Program-made: the position numbers and the translations under genes
Origin: Martinezella lusitana
GTDB lineage: Bacteria; Pseudomonadota; Alphaproteobacteria; Rhizobiales; Rhizobiaceae
DNA: 64,000 nucleotides
Assembly (NCBI RefSeq): GCF_010668395.1
Contig: NZ_WUEY01000017.1
Location: forward strand, 1-64,000
Direction: 5' to 3'
Notes under the pieces: model-generated
Told to the model about the DNA's origin: nothing
Databases searched by the model: none
The model's input: the letters and a program-made list of their open reading frames with translations, nothing else
Shown here: one piece after another, positions 56,212 through 64,000 of the stretch
Numbering within the stretch: position 1 is the stretch's first letter
Layout of the letters: each line of letters begins with the position of its first letter

Positions 56212-56496
56212 GAAGACCGGTCCCTTGCATTGTTTTGGATTTGAGCGCGTCCGTTCCATCAGGGAAGGCGCTTGACCGCCTTTATATCGACGCACTGCAT
56301 GCCGACTTCGGTAAAGAATGTGGTCTCATCAAGGCAACACCCTATGCGGCTTCCCCACGCTGCCTGTCCGATCGAAACTAATATCGACGGCTTGCATGAA
56401 GCTTGCCGGTCAGACTTGCCGCTTGAACCTCACGTCGGCGCCCTCTATTTCTCTCTTCACTTCACATCCGACTTTCACACCAGAGAAAGCGCTCCA

Positions 56497-58590
56497 GTGT
56501 CAGTTTTCAAGAATCTTCCCACCCCGCCTGCCGCCCCGAAAAAGCCGCTCTCGGACACACGCCACGGCATCACCCGCACCGACGACTATGCGTGGCTGCG
56601 CGCCGACAACTGGCAGGCAATGTTCAAGGATCCGTCGATCCTGGCGCCGGAGATCCGGTCGCATCTGGAAGCCGAGAACGTCTATATGAATGCCGCAATG
56701 GCGGACACGAAGGATCTGCAAAAGATTCTCTTCGGCGAAATGAAGGGGCGCATCAAGGAAGACGACAGCTCCGTTCCGATGAAGGACGGCCCTTATGCCT
56801 ACGGCACGTTCTTCGTCACCGGCGGCGAGCAGCCCCGCTTTTTCCGCGAGCCGCGTAACGGCGGCGACCGCAAGCTGCTGCTGAACGGCGACAAGGAAAA
56901 TGAAGGAAAATCCTATTTCCGGCTTTCCGGCCTCGACCATTCCTCCGACCATAGCCACGGCATCTGGGGCTATGACGACAAGGGCTCGGAATACTTCACG
57001 CTGAAGATCCGCAACTTCGAGACCGGCGAGGATCTCGGCGACGTGATCGAGAATACCGGCGGCGATTCAATCTGGGCGCCAGACGGCAAGAGCTTCTTCT
57101 ATACCCTGCAGGACGAGAATCATCGCCCCTCGAAGATCTTCCACCATATCATCGGCACGCCGCAGTCCGAGGACCGGCTTGTCTACGAGGAAGAGGATCC
57201 GGGCTTCTTCATGGGCGTCGGCGGCTCGCTGCTGGACGACTACATCTTCATCGATATCCACGATCACGAAACCAGCGAATACCGCATCATCCCGACCTCG
57301 GACCTGACCGCCGATCCCAAGATCGTCGCCGTGCGCGAAACGGGCATCGAATATGAGATCACGGAGGGCGGCGACGTCTTCTACATTCTCACCAACGACG
57401 GCGACGCTAAGGATTTCAAGATCATGGAGACGCCGGCCGAGGCGCCGGGCAAGGAGAACTGGCGCGAGGTCGTGGCGCACAAGCCGGGCACGCTGATCCT
57501 CAGCCATCTCGCCTATGCCCGCCATCTGATCTGGCTGGAGCGCAAGGACGGCCTGCCGCGCATCATCATCCGCGACCGCCGCAGCGGCGAGGAACATGCG
57601 ATCGCCTTCGAAGAGGAAGCCTATTCGCTCGGCCTGCAGGGGGCGGCGGAATACGACACGGATGTCATCCGCTTCTCCTATTCATCGATGACGACGCCGA
57701 GCCAGCTCTACGACTACAACATGGAGACGCGCGAGCGCACCCTCTTGAAGACGCAGGAAGTACCTTCGGGACACGACCCGGCCGACTATGTGACGCGCCG
57801 CGTCTTCGCGCCGGCCTGGGACGGCGAGCGGGTGCCGGTGACGCTGCTATACCGCAAGGATACGCCCCTGGATGGCTCCGCGCCCTGCCTGCTCTATGGC
57901 TACGGCGCCTATGGCGTCACCATTCCCGCCGGCTTCAACACCAATTGCCTGTCGCTCGCAGATCGGGGCTTCATCTATGCCATCGCCCATATCCGCGGCG
58001 GCAAGGACAAGGGCTTTGCCTGGTACGAAGACGGCAAGATGGAAAAGAAGACCAATACGTTCAAGGACTTCATCGCCGCAGCCGACTATTTGAATCAGGA
58101 GAAGTTCACCTCCTACGCGAAGATCATCGCGGAGGGCGGATCGGCCGGCGGCATGTTGATGGGTGCCGTCGCCAACATGGCGCCGGAGAAATTCGCCGGC
58201 ATCATCGCCGCCGTGCCCTTCGTCGACGTGCTCAACACCATGCTCGACGACACCTTGCCGCTGACGCCGCCGGAGTGGCCGGAATGGGGCAATCCGATCG
58301 AGAGCAAAGAGGAATACGAGCAGATCGCCGCCTATAGCCCCTATGACAATGTCGGCGAGAAGCCCTACCCGCCGATCCTGGCGCTCGGCGGTCTCACCGA
58401 CCCGCGCGTCACCTATTGGGAGCCGGCGAAGTGGGTCGCCAAGCTGCGCGACAAGACGACGGGCAACGCCCCAATCCTGTTGAAGACGAACATGGATGCC
58501 GGCCATGGCGGCGCATCCGGCCGCTTTCAGCGTCTGGAGGAAGTGGCGTTCGAATATGCCTTCGCCGTCAAGGTCGCCGAGAAGATGTGA
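56497..58590 (+). CDS. ptrB: Oligopeptidase B / prolyl oligopeptidase family (S9A)
   Basis: A 697-residue serine peptidase that cleaves peptides after basic residues. GTG 56497 is chosen: AGAGAAAG precedes it and the downstream sequence begins with the family-like lead FKNLPTPPAAPKKPLSDTRH. An upstream open frame to 56272 is Cys-rich and unlike the family. The seven-bladed propeller (about 60-400) is followed by the alpha/beta hydrolase domain with S549 (GGSAGGML), D635 (GGLTDPRV) and H670 (DAGHGG). The next gene begins 21 bases downstream. Confidence 0.93.
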   Translation: MSVFKNLPTPPAAPKKPLSDTRHGITRTDDYAWLRADNWQAMFKDPSILAPEIRSHLEAENVYMNAAMADTKDLQKILFGEMKGRIKEDDSSVPMKDGPYAYGTFFVTGGEQPRFFREPRNGGDRKLLLNGDKENEGKSYFRLSGLDHSSDHSHGIWGYDDKGSEYFTLKIRNFETGEDLGDVIENTGGDSIWAPDGKSFFYTLQDENHRPSKIFHHIIGTPQSEDRLVYEEEDPGFFMGVGGSLLDDYIFIDIHDHETSEYRIIPTSDLTADPKIVAVRETGIEYEITEGGDVFYILTNDGDAKDFKIMETPAEAPGKENWREVVAHKPGTLILSHLAYARHLIWLERKDGLPRIIIRDRRSGEEHAIAFEEEAYSLGLQGAAEYDTDVIRFSYSSMTTPSQLYDYNMETRERTLLKTQEVPSGHDPADYVTRRVFAPAWDGERVPVTLLYRKDTPLDGSAPCLLYGYGAYGVTIPAGFNTNCLSLADRGFIYAIAHIRGGKDKGFAWYEDGKMEKKTNTFKDFIAAADYLNQEKFTSYAKIIAEGGSAGGMLMGAVANMAPEKFAGIIAAVPFVDVLNTMLDDTLPLTPPEWPEWGNPIESKEEYEQIAAYSPYDNVGEKPYPPILALGGLTDPRVTYWEPAKWVAKLRDKTTGNAPILLKTNMDAGHGGASGRFQRLEEVAFEYAFAVKVAEKM

Positions 58591-58611
58591 GCCGAACGGC
58601 AGGAGTGAGCC

Positions 58612-59133
58612 ATGACCGTCTTCGTCGCCCTACTGCGTGCCGTCAATGTCGGCGGCACCGGCACATTGTCGATGGCGGACCTGAAGGCGCTCTGCGAAGG
58701 GATCGGCTTTACGGATGTGAGCACCTACATCCAGAGCGGCAACGTGCTTTTCCGCGCCGGGGAGGACGAGACAACAGTCCGGACCCGGCTGGAACAGGCG
58801 CTGGCGGAGAAAATGGGCAAATCCCCCGGCGTGATCCTGCGTAGCCGCGAGGCACTGGAAAGGGCGGCGGAAAGTTCGCCCTTCCCGCACGCCAAGCCGA
58901 ACTACCTGCTCGTCACCTTCCTGCCGGATGCGGCGCCGAAGGATGCGCTGGACAAGCTCGTCGCACCCGGCGGCGAAGAAGTACACATCGCCGGCAGGGA
59001 GATCTACGTGCACTACCCCGATGGCTCGGGACGCTCCAAATTGAAGCTGCCAGCGTTGAAGGCGGGAACGTCGAGAAACCTCAATACCGTGCGGAAGCTT
59101 GCGGAGATGGCGCGGGAACTGGAGGAGAACTAG
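58612..59133 (+). CDS. DUF1697 family protein
   Basis: A 173-residue protein beginning MTVFVALLRAVNVGGTGTLS with the family phrases LKALCEGIGFTDVSTYIQSG and SGNVLF, and the C-terminal TSRNLNTVRKLAEMA. DUF1697 is widespread and of unknown function. It probably forms a two-gene unit with ptrB. Its stop overlaps the convergent parE stop. Confidence 0.85.
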   Translation: MTVFVALLRAVNVGGTGTLSMADLKALCEGIGFTDVSTYIQSGNVLFRAGEDETTVRTRLEQALAEKMGKSPGVILRSREALERAAESSPFPHAKPNYLLVTFLPDAAPKDALDKLVAPGGEEVHIAGREIYVHYPDGSGRSKLKLPALKAGTSRNLNTVRKLAEMARELEEN

Positions 59134-59441
59134 GCGCGTGTCACGAGCGTTGCGTAGTCTCTGCTGCCGAAGAAGATGTTGGTAATCCAGACGGCATTTT
59201 CGACGATAGTATAAAGGATAACGACACTTTTTTCGAAGACCGCCATACGAACGCCTGCACCCAGGTCGTCCCGGGCAACACCTCCGAATGGAGCATCGCC
59301 GATCTTTTCACAACGCGCGTAGATACGGCCAATATAAGCCTCCGTCGTTTCGACGTTCTGACTTAGATCGAACACGTAAGCCGCGACCTCAAGCAGATTT
59401 TCCATGGCCTCCGGACGATACTCGACCGCATATCGCTCCAT
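59130..59441 (-). CDS. parE: RelE/ParE-family toxin
   Basis: A 103-residue protein opening MERYAVEYRPEAMENLLEVA and ending VWITNIFFGSRDYATLVTRA, with the ParE/RelE pattern of a beta-hairpin fold (GAGVRMAVFEKSVVILYTIV). ParE toxins target DNA gyrase, but RelE relatives cut mRNA; sequence alone does not decide. It lies 3 bases downstream of the antitoxin gene. Its stop TAG overlaps that of DUF1697 within CTAG (59130-59133). Confidence 0.85.
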   Translation of the reverse strand: MERYAVEYRPEAMENLLEVAAYVFDLSQNVETTEAYIGRIYARCEKIGDAPFGGVARDDLGAGVRMAVFEKSVVILYTIVENAVWITNIFFGSRDYATLVTRA

Positions 59442-59444
59442 GGT

Positions 59445-59708
59445 CTACCGACGCTTGTCAAAAAAGGCATCAAGGCGCTGCTTTACGTCGTGTCCGCTTA
59501 GGTTTGGCCGAGAGTCATCCAAGGATGCGGCAACTTTTTGCCGGATTGCGGACATGCGCTCTTGATACTCCTCTTCCTCCCGCAGCCAGACCCGGATGGC
59601 AGCGCGCAGCACCTCGCTGGTGGAGGCGTAAGCGCCAGCATCGACTCGAGCCTTGATTGCAGCGACCATTTCACTGGGGAGCGAAATACTCAGTTTCTCG
59701 TTCATCAC
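59445..59708 (-). CDS. parD: ParD-family antitoxin
   Basis: An 87-residue antitoxin with a ribbon-helix-helix N-terminus (MNEKLSISLPSEMVAAIKAR) that binds DNA as a dimer and a charged C-terminus (AFFDKRR) that would wrap the toxin. The family phrase YASTSEVLRAAIRVWLREEE is present. GAGGA lies 7 bases before ATG 59708. The operator at 59725-59751 is directly upstream, as expected for autoregulation. Confidence 0.88.
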   Translation of the reverse strand: MMNEKLSISLPSEMVAAIKARVDAGAYASTSEVLRAAIRVWLREEEEYQERMSAIRQKVAASLDDSRPNLSGHDVKQRLDAFFDKRR

Positions 59709-59724
59709 AAAATCCTCGTCGGCG

Positions 59725-59751
59725 GTAGGATAAAGTAGGATATTATCCTAC
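59725..59751 (-). promoter_or_regulatory. Operator of the parDE operon with phased repeats
   Basis: GTAGGAT occurs at 59725-59731 and again at 59735-59741, exactly 10 bases apart, and the second copy forms a perfect dyad with ATCCTAC (59745-59751) around ATT. The arrangement, three half-sites 10 bases apart, matches cooperative binding by ribbon-helix-helix dimers. It lies 17 bases upstream of parD. Confidence 0.7.
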
Positions 59752-59800
59752 CACGGGCAAGGACCTTGCGCCCCCCCCTCGCCGGCCCTACCTTAAAGCC

Positions 59801-61306
59801 ATGAGCTCACCTCTTCACGATGATAGCGCGCTTCAGGCCCCGCCGGTCGCATTCGACAACAGTTATGCGCGCCTGCCGCCGCAGTTTTTTGCGGATCAGG
59901 CGCCGACACCCGTTGCCGCGCCGAGGCTGATTAAATTCAACGAGGCGCTGGCGCGGGAGCTCGGGCTCGACGTGGATGCGCTAAGCCAAAACGCTGCCGC
60001 GCTCTTTTCCGGAAACGAGCTGCTGCCCGGATCGCAGCCGATCGCCATGGCCTATGCCGGCCACCAGTTCGGCAATTTCGTACCGCAGCTCGGCGACGGC
60101 CGGGCGATCCTTCTCGGCGAAGTGAAGGACCGCAACGGCAGGCGCCGTGACATCCAGCTCAAGGGTTCGGGGCCGACGCCATTTTCCCGCCGTGGTGACG
60201 GGCGGGCGGCACTCGGCCCGGTTTTGCGCGAGTATATCGTCAGCGAGGCCATGCACGCTCTCGGCGTCCCGACGACTCGGGCGCTTGCCGCGGTGACCAC
60301 CGGAGAACCTGTCTATCGTGAGGAAGCCCTGCCCGGCGCGATCTTTACGCGCGTGGCGGCGAGCCATATCCGTGTCGGCACGTTCCAGTTCTTTGCCGCG
60401 CGCGGCGATACGGAAAGCGTGAAGACGCTGGCGGATCACGTCATCGCGCGACACTACCCGGACATCAGAGACCGGGCGAACCCCTATCTCGCACTGCTGG
60501 AAGCCGTGGCCGAGCGGCAGGCGGCGCTGATTGCGCGCTGGCTGCATATCGGCTTCATCCATGGCGTGATGAACACCGACAACATGACGGTATCGGGCGA
60601 GACAATCGATTTCGGTCCCTGCGCCTTCATGGACGCCTATGATCCGGCAACCGTCTTCTCGTCGATCGACCGCAACGGCCGCTATGCCTATGCCAACCAG
60701 CCGGCCATCGGCCAATGGAACCTCGCACGCCTCGGCGAGACCCTGATTCCGCTGATCGATCCGTCCGCCGATACAGCGATCGACCTGGCAAACGTTGTCA
60801 TCAAATCCTATGGCGAGCGCTTTCAGGCCTATTGGCTCTCGGGCATGCGGGCCAAGATCGGCCTTGCGAGCGAGGAGGACGGCGACCTCGAGCTGATTCA
60901 GTCGCTATTGGCGACGATGCAGCAGCAGGGTGCGGATTTCACGCTCACCTTCCGCCGCCTTGCCGCTCTCGCCGCGGACGAGGACATTACCGACTTCGCC
61001 GCCACCTTTCAGGATCCGCAATCCGTCGCGCCATGGCTTGAATGCTGGCGCGAGCGCCTCGACCGCGATGCCCAAACGCAGGCAACGCGTGCGGCAGCCA
61101 TGCGCAGGATTAACCCGGCCTTCATTCCCCGCAATCACCGAATAGAGCAGGCCATCGTTGCCGCAGTCGAAGACGATGATTTTTCCCTGTTCGAGGCATT
61201 GCTGAAAGTGCTCGCAACACCCTACCAGGATCAGCCTTCCTTCGCGCCCTATGCCGAACCTCCACTGCCGACGGAGCGGGTGCTGCAGACGTTCTGCGGC
61301 ACCTGA
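59801..61306 (+). CDS. selO: SelO family protein AMPylase (YdiU/UPF0061)
   Basis: A 501-residue pseudokinase-fold protein that transfers AMP to protein substrates, linked to redox homeostasis. Family blocks are present: AYAGHQFGNFVPQLGDGRAI, LKGSGPTPFSRRGDGRAALG, LREYIVSEAMHALGVPTTRA, GFIHGVMNTDNMTVSGETID and DFGPCAFMDAY. Length is normal. The C-terminus ends TFCGT, so selenocysteine is not used; the Cys near the end corresponds to the usual Cys position. The ATG at 59801 has no strong ribosome binding site. Confidence 0.94.
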   Translation: MSSPLHDDSALQAPPVAFDNSYARLPPQFFADQAPTPVAAPRLIKFNEALARELGLDVDALSQNAAALFSGNELLPGSQPIAMAYAGHQFGNFVPQLGDGRAILLGEVKDRNGRRRDIQLKGSGPTPFSRRGDGRAALGPVLREYIVSEAMHALGVPTTRALAAVTTGEPVYREEALPGAIFTRVAASHIRVGTFQFFAARGDTESVKTLADHVIARHYPDIRDRANPYLALLEAVAERQAALIARWLHIGFIHGVMNTDNMTVSGETIDFGPCAFMDAYDPATVFSSIDRNGRYAYANQPAIGQWNLARLGETLIPLIDPSADTAIDLANVVIKSYGERFQAYWLSGMRAKIGLASEEDGDLELIQSLLATMQQQGADFTLTFRRLAALAADEDITDFAATFQDPQSVAPWLECWRERLDRDAQTQATRAAAMRRINPAFIPRNHRIEQAIVAAVEDDDFSLFEALLKVLATPYQDQPSFAPYAEPPLPTERVLQTFCGT

Positions 61307-61377
61307 GGGGCCATCGGCATAAGCCCCGGGCAGGCTTGCAGAGTCATCGTCTCCCCAACCCGCAGGGAGATATGACG

Positions 61378-61917
61378 ATGAAAGTGCATCACAGCACCCA
61401 GAACTATTTCAGCACGCCGATCCGCAGCCAGCAGAGCAGCGACAGCGATGACAGCACGCCTTTCACGCTGCCCGACGATGGCGGCGATCAGCAGGACGAC
61501 CAGCCGGGACCTTCCATTGCCTCCAGCGGCGTCTCCTCCTCCATTTCGTCCGCTCTCTGGCTTAGCCAGTTTGGCGACTCCTCCTCCTCGTCTTCGGCAG
61601 CGGATTCCACTGACGACCAGTCGGACTCGAGCTCGTCCGGCAGCAGCTCGACGTCGTCGAGCGAGCAGTCCAACCAGGATATCCTCGACGAATTCGCCAA
61701 ATGGGCGAACATGACGCCGGCCCAGAAAATCCGCGCGCAGTATCTGGAAGCGCACGGCCTGACGGAAGATTCGTTCAAGGCCCTCTCCGCCGACGACCAG
61801 AAAGCGATCAACGACCAGATCGCTGATGAGATCAAGCAGAAGCTTGGCGCCGGCAACAGCCAGGGCGACAGCGACAAGGAAACGGACAGCGCAGCCTCGG
61901 CGCTGTCTCTCGTCTGA
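61378..61917 (+). CDS. Ser/Asp-rich hypothetical protein (179 aa)
   Basis: ATG 61378 is supported by GGGAG 8 bases upstream; ATG 61372 is an alternative but sits too close to it. The N-terminal half is low-complexity and Ser/Asp/Gln-rich; serine runs lie around residues 66-90. It is probably disordered. The C-terminal half (FAKWANMTPAQKIRAQYLEA and AINDQIADEIKQKLG) looks helical and structured. No signal peptide is evident. It is acidic and of unknown function; I do not recognise homologues. It sits between selO and a convergent beta-lactamase gene, ending at a strong terminator. Confidence 0.6.
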   Translation: MKVHHSTQNYFSTPIRSQQSSDSDDSTPFTLPDDGGDQQDDQPGPSIASSGVSSSISSALWLSQFGDSSSSSSAADSTDDQSDSSSSGSSSTSSSEQSNQDILDEFAKWANMTPAQKIRAQYLEAHGLTEDSFKALSADDQKAINDQIADEIKQKLGAGNSQGDSDKETDSAASALSLV

Positions 61918-61937
61918 ACAAGCTGCCAGATTAGGTG

Positions 61938-61985
61938 AAGACGATACGATCCTGATTCATATCTTGATCGTATCGTCTTGTTTTT
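61938..61985 (+). terminator. Strong terminator between the Ser-rich ORF and bla
   Basis: Perfect 14-base arms AAGACGATACGATC (61938-61951) and GATCGTATCGTCTT (61966-61979) with a 14-base loop, followed by GTTTTT. It can also serve the convergent bla gene weakly. Confidence 0.9.
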
Positions 61986-62001
61986 ACTCTCGATATTTCA
62001 G

Positions 62002-63003
62002 CTATTGCCCGACCATTCCGGTTACGATCTTGCCGACTTCGGCAAAGACCGCCTCCACGTCTTTCGCAGACGCGGTTGCCTCGGCAACGAAAGTCGTGAC
62101 CAGGACAGGGCCGCGCTCCGGCGGCCAGATGACGGCAATGTCCGCATAGGAGCCGTTATTGCCTGTACCGGTCTTGTCGCCGACCTTCCACTCCGTCGGC
62201 AGGCCCGCGCGCAGGCGGTTGTTGCCCGTCGTATTGCCGACCAGCCAATTGATCAGCTGATCCCTCGATGTTTCCGACAGGGTGTTCCCGAGCGTCAGAA
62301 GGCCGATCGTATCCAGCATCGCATCCGGCGTCGTCGTATCGCGCGGGTCGTCCTTGACGGCCTGGTTGACATCGGGCTCATTGCGATCGAGGCGGGTTTC
62401 GGTGTCGCCGGTGGTGCGCAGCCACGAGGTCAGCGCGGCAGGGCCGCCAAAGCTTTCGAGCAGCAGATTGCCTGCCGTATTGTCGCTCAGCGTTATGGCT
62501 GCGCCGCACAGCTCGGCCACGGTCATGCCATCGGTGTCGGCATGTTTTTCAGTCTCCGGCGAATAGGTGACGACCTTGTCCTTGCCGTAGGTGACGCGAC
62601 GGTCGAGCTTTTCCGTGCCCTGGTCGACACGCGCCAGCACGAAGCCGACGGCAAGCGCCTTGTAGGTGCTGCACAGGGGAAAGCGCTCTTCTTCGCGGTT
62701 GCCGAGGGAGATGTTGGTCTCGGTGTCGAGCACGGAGACGCCGAGCCGGCCGCCGGTCTTCTTTTCCAGGTCCGCAAGCTGCTTGTCGACATCGTCGGAC
62801 AGCTGCGAATTGTCCGGCGTTCCGCCGCTATCTTCCATTCCCTGGCCGCCGCCGTCAGGCGCTGCCGAATTATCCGTTGCAGGCGGCGTCTGTGGTGACG
62901 CGCCGCTATCCTGCGCGAACAACGCTTCGGGGCCGAGTGTCAGGGCGGGAAGGAGCAGCGCCGAGCCTGCCATGAGACGGCGGCGGGTGAGCAATGTGGG
63001 CAT
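62002..63003 (-). CDS. bla: Class A serine beta-lactamase with long N-terminal linker
   Basis: A 333-residue penicillinase-fold enzyme. The N-terminus LTRRRLMAGSALLLPALTL looks like a twin-arginine (Tat) signal. Residues about 31-70 are a Gly/Pro/Asp/Ser-rich linker not usual in class A enzymes. The catalytic motifs are S112-T-Y-K115 (SxxK), SDN at 173-175, E209 (NEPDVN, omega loop) and KTG at 277-279. C111 and C166 match the disulfide pair C77-C123 of TEM enzymes in spacing. Spectrum cannot be stated. It is flanked by the shared terminator and the metal exporter gene. Confidence 0.93.
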   Translation of the reverse strand: MPTLLTRRRLMAGSALLLPALTLGPEALFAQDSGASPQTPPATDNSAAPDGGGQGMEDSGGTPDNSQLSDDVDKQLADLEKKTGGRLGVSVLDTETNISLGNREEERFPLCSTYKALAVGFVLARVDQGTEKLDRRVTYGKDKVVTYSPETEKHADTDGMTVAELCGAAITLSDNTAGNLLLESFGGPAALTSWLRTTGDTETRLDRNEPDVNQAVKDDPRDTTTPDAMLDTIGLLTLGNTLSETSRDQLINWLVGNTTGNNRLRAGLPTEWKVGDKTGTGNNGSYADIAVIWPPERGPVLVTTFVAEATASAKDVEAVFAEVGKIVTGMVGQ

Positions 63004-63089
63004 GCGAAGGGCCTCCAGCGGAATCGGGCAGATTGTGGGCTATGCGAGGAATATGGCAAGCCTCCGACCTTTCCGATTGCTAGCGGATT

Positions 63090-64000
63090 TTATGCCGCCT
63101 TGTCGACGGTAACTTCGACGGTCACATGAGAGAGCTCGTGGATGTCGGCGAGCCGCGCCTTGTAGAAGGAGGGATCGCGCGAAACGGGCGTTGCGACCGC
63201 GACGATGGCGGCATGATGCCCAGGGCCTACCTGCCAGACATGAAGATCGGTGATCCGATCCTCATCCGTTTCGATCGCCTCGCGGATCTCTTCCGGCAAA
63301 TCCTCGCCCTGCGGGATGAAATCGAGGAGAACGGCGCCTGACATACGCAACAGGCTCCATGCCCATTGCAGGATCACCAGCCCACCGACGATGCCCATGA
63401 CCGGATCGAGAAATGTCCAGCCGAACCGGCTGCCGAGCAGCAGCGCAACGATAGCAAGAACCGAGGTCATCGCGTCGGCGATGACATGGACATAGACGGA
63501 ACGCAGATTGTTGTCCCTGCCGCCGCTGTGGCCATGATGGTGATCGTCGTCATGCTCGTGACCATGGTCATGGGCGTGACTGTGCCCATGATGATGGCCG
63601 TGATCGTCGCGCAGAAGCCACGCGCTGACGAGATTGACGACGAGGCCGACCACTGCGATGGCGATGGCTTCCCGGAAGTTGATCGCCACCGGGTCCAGCA
63701 GCCGCAACACGCTCTCCCAGCCCATGATGAGCGCGATCAGCGCCAGCACGATGGCGCTGGCGAAGCCTGCGAGATCGCCGAGCTTGCCGGTGCCGAAGGT
63801 GAAGCGCGCATTGTGCGCATGCCGGCGGGCATAGAGATAGGCGAGAGCCGAAATCAGCATGGCGCTGACATGGGTCGACATGTGCCAGCCATCGGCGAGC
63901 AGCGCCATCGAACCGTAGATCGTGCCGGCACCGATCTCGACCACCATCATCACGGCGGTCAGCGCGATGACGAGCCGGATGCGGCGCTCGTTGCGCTCGT
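63090..64000 (-). CDS. dmeF: DmeF-type cation diffusion facilitator, N-terminus beyond the window
   Basis: The reading frame continues past base 64000 with NERRIRLVIALTAVMMVVEI, so the true start is outside. It is a CDF family divalent-metal/proton antiporter. TM segments with the metal-site residues DGWHMSTHV and VIADAMTSV are visible. A long His/Asp-rich loop near residues 125-160 (with HGHHHGHSHAHDHGHEHDDD) lies between TM4 and TM5. This layout and the ERR...ALTAVMMVVEI start match DmeF (Co/Ni export), but related CDF exporters are possible. No dmeR-like gene is seen. Confidence 0.85.
   Translation of the reverse strand, partial: ERNERRIRLVIALTAVMMVVEIGAGTIYGSMALLADGWHMSTHVSAMLISALAYLYARRHAHNARFTFGTGKLGDLAGFASAIVLALIALIMGWESVLRLLDPVAINFREAIAIAVVGLVVNLVSAWLLRDDHGHHHGHSHAHDHGHEHDDDHHHGHSGGRDNNLRSVYVHVIADAMTSVLAIVALLLGSRFGWTFLDPVMGIVGGLVILQWAWSLLRMSGAVLLDFIPQGEDLPEEIREAIETDEDRITDLHVWQVGPGHHAAIVAVATPVSRDPSFYKARLADIHELSHVTVEVTVDKAA

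Noticed and set aside
63520..63610. Tandem CAT/ATG-rich repeat stretch that looks like a microsatellite
   Set aside because: It encodes the His-rich loop of the CDF exporter, a normal feature of the family.

Overview
The window is one stretch of alphaproteobacterial chromosome, most like Rhizobium/Agrobacterium. It is GC-rich and densely coded with many 4-base start/stop overlaps. It carries several rhizobial markers: a MucR/Ros zinc-finger regulator, a PleC-type kinase, a FeuN-FeuP-FeuQ set, a ccmI-ccmE-ccmF-ccmH-degP run followed by a two-component pair and glnE, a seven-gene Mrp/Pha antiporter operon, and many small proteins of unknown function. I see no insertion sequence, prophage, CRISPR array, rRNA or tRNA. 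The order ccm-degP-regulator/kinase-glnE-pleC is, from memory, the one seen in Sinorhizobium meliloti, so this looks like conserved backbone rather than an island.

Layout. 1-9 kb: the start of an ETF-ubiquinone oxidoreductase gene (minus), a short-chain dehydrogenase with an altered active site, an RND efflux adaptor/pump pair, an Hsp70-type ATPase without a substrate-binding domain, a divergent uracil-DNA glycosylase homologue and two small ORFs. 9-15.6 kb: a probable regulator with two winged-helix-like segments, aminopeptidase N, and the PleC-like kinase. 15.6-26.7 kb, all on the minus strand: ccmI-E-F-H (cytochrome c maturation), degP, then a terminator, then an OmpR-type regulator, its kinase and glnE. 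26.8-29.8 kb: a lipoprotein and feuN-feuP-feuQ. 30.4-41 kb: small conserved proteins, a class A penicillin-binding protein, a DUF1214/DUF1254 pair, a DUF2336 protein, and a CbrA/PleC-type kinase with a peptidoglycan-binding protein and a DUF1491 protein. 41.4-43 kb: DUF5330, sufE and mucR. 43.5-49.4 kb: mrpA-G. 49.8-64 kb: assorted envelope and housekeeping genes, a CbpA-CbpM chaperone pair, oligopeptidase B, a ParDE toxin-antitoxin pair with a visible operator, selO, a Ser/Asp-rich orphan, a class A beta-lactamase and the end of a DmeF-type metal exporter.

How the genes work together. Most are envelope, cell-cycle and stress functions: periplasmic quality control (DegP), cytochrome c assembly, murein synthesis, cation homeostasis and three two-component or kinase units. 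The best leads are sequence-level oddities rather than a clear new system: an SDR lacking the Tyr/Lys pair, a UDG homologue lacking canonical motif residues and iron-sulfur cysteines, a small ORF coupled through TGATG to a DUF2336 gene, a reversed and split DUF1214/DUF1254 pair, helically phased operator repeats at parDE, and several unassigned dyads.
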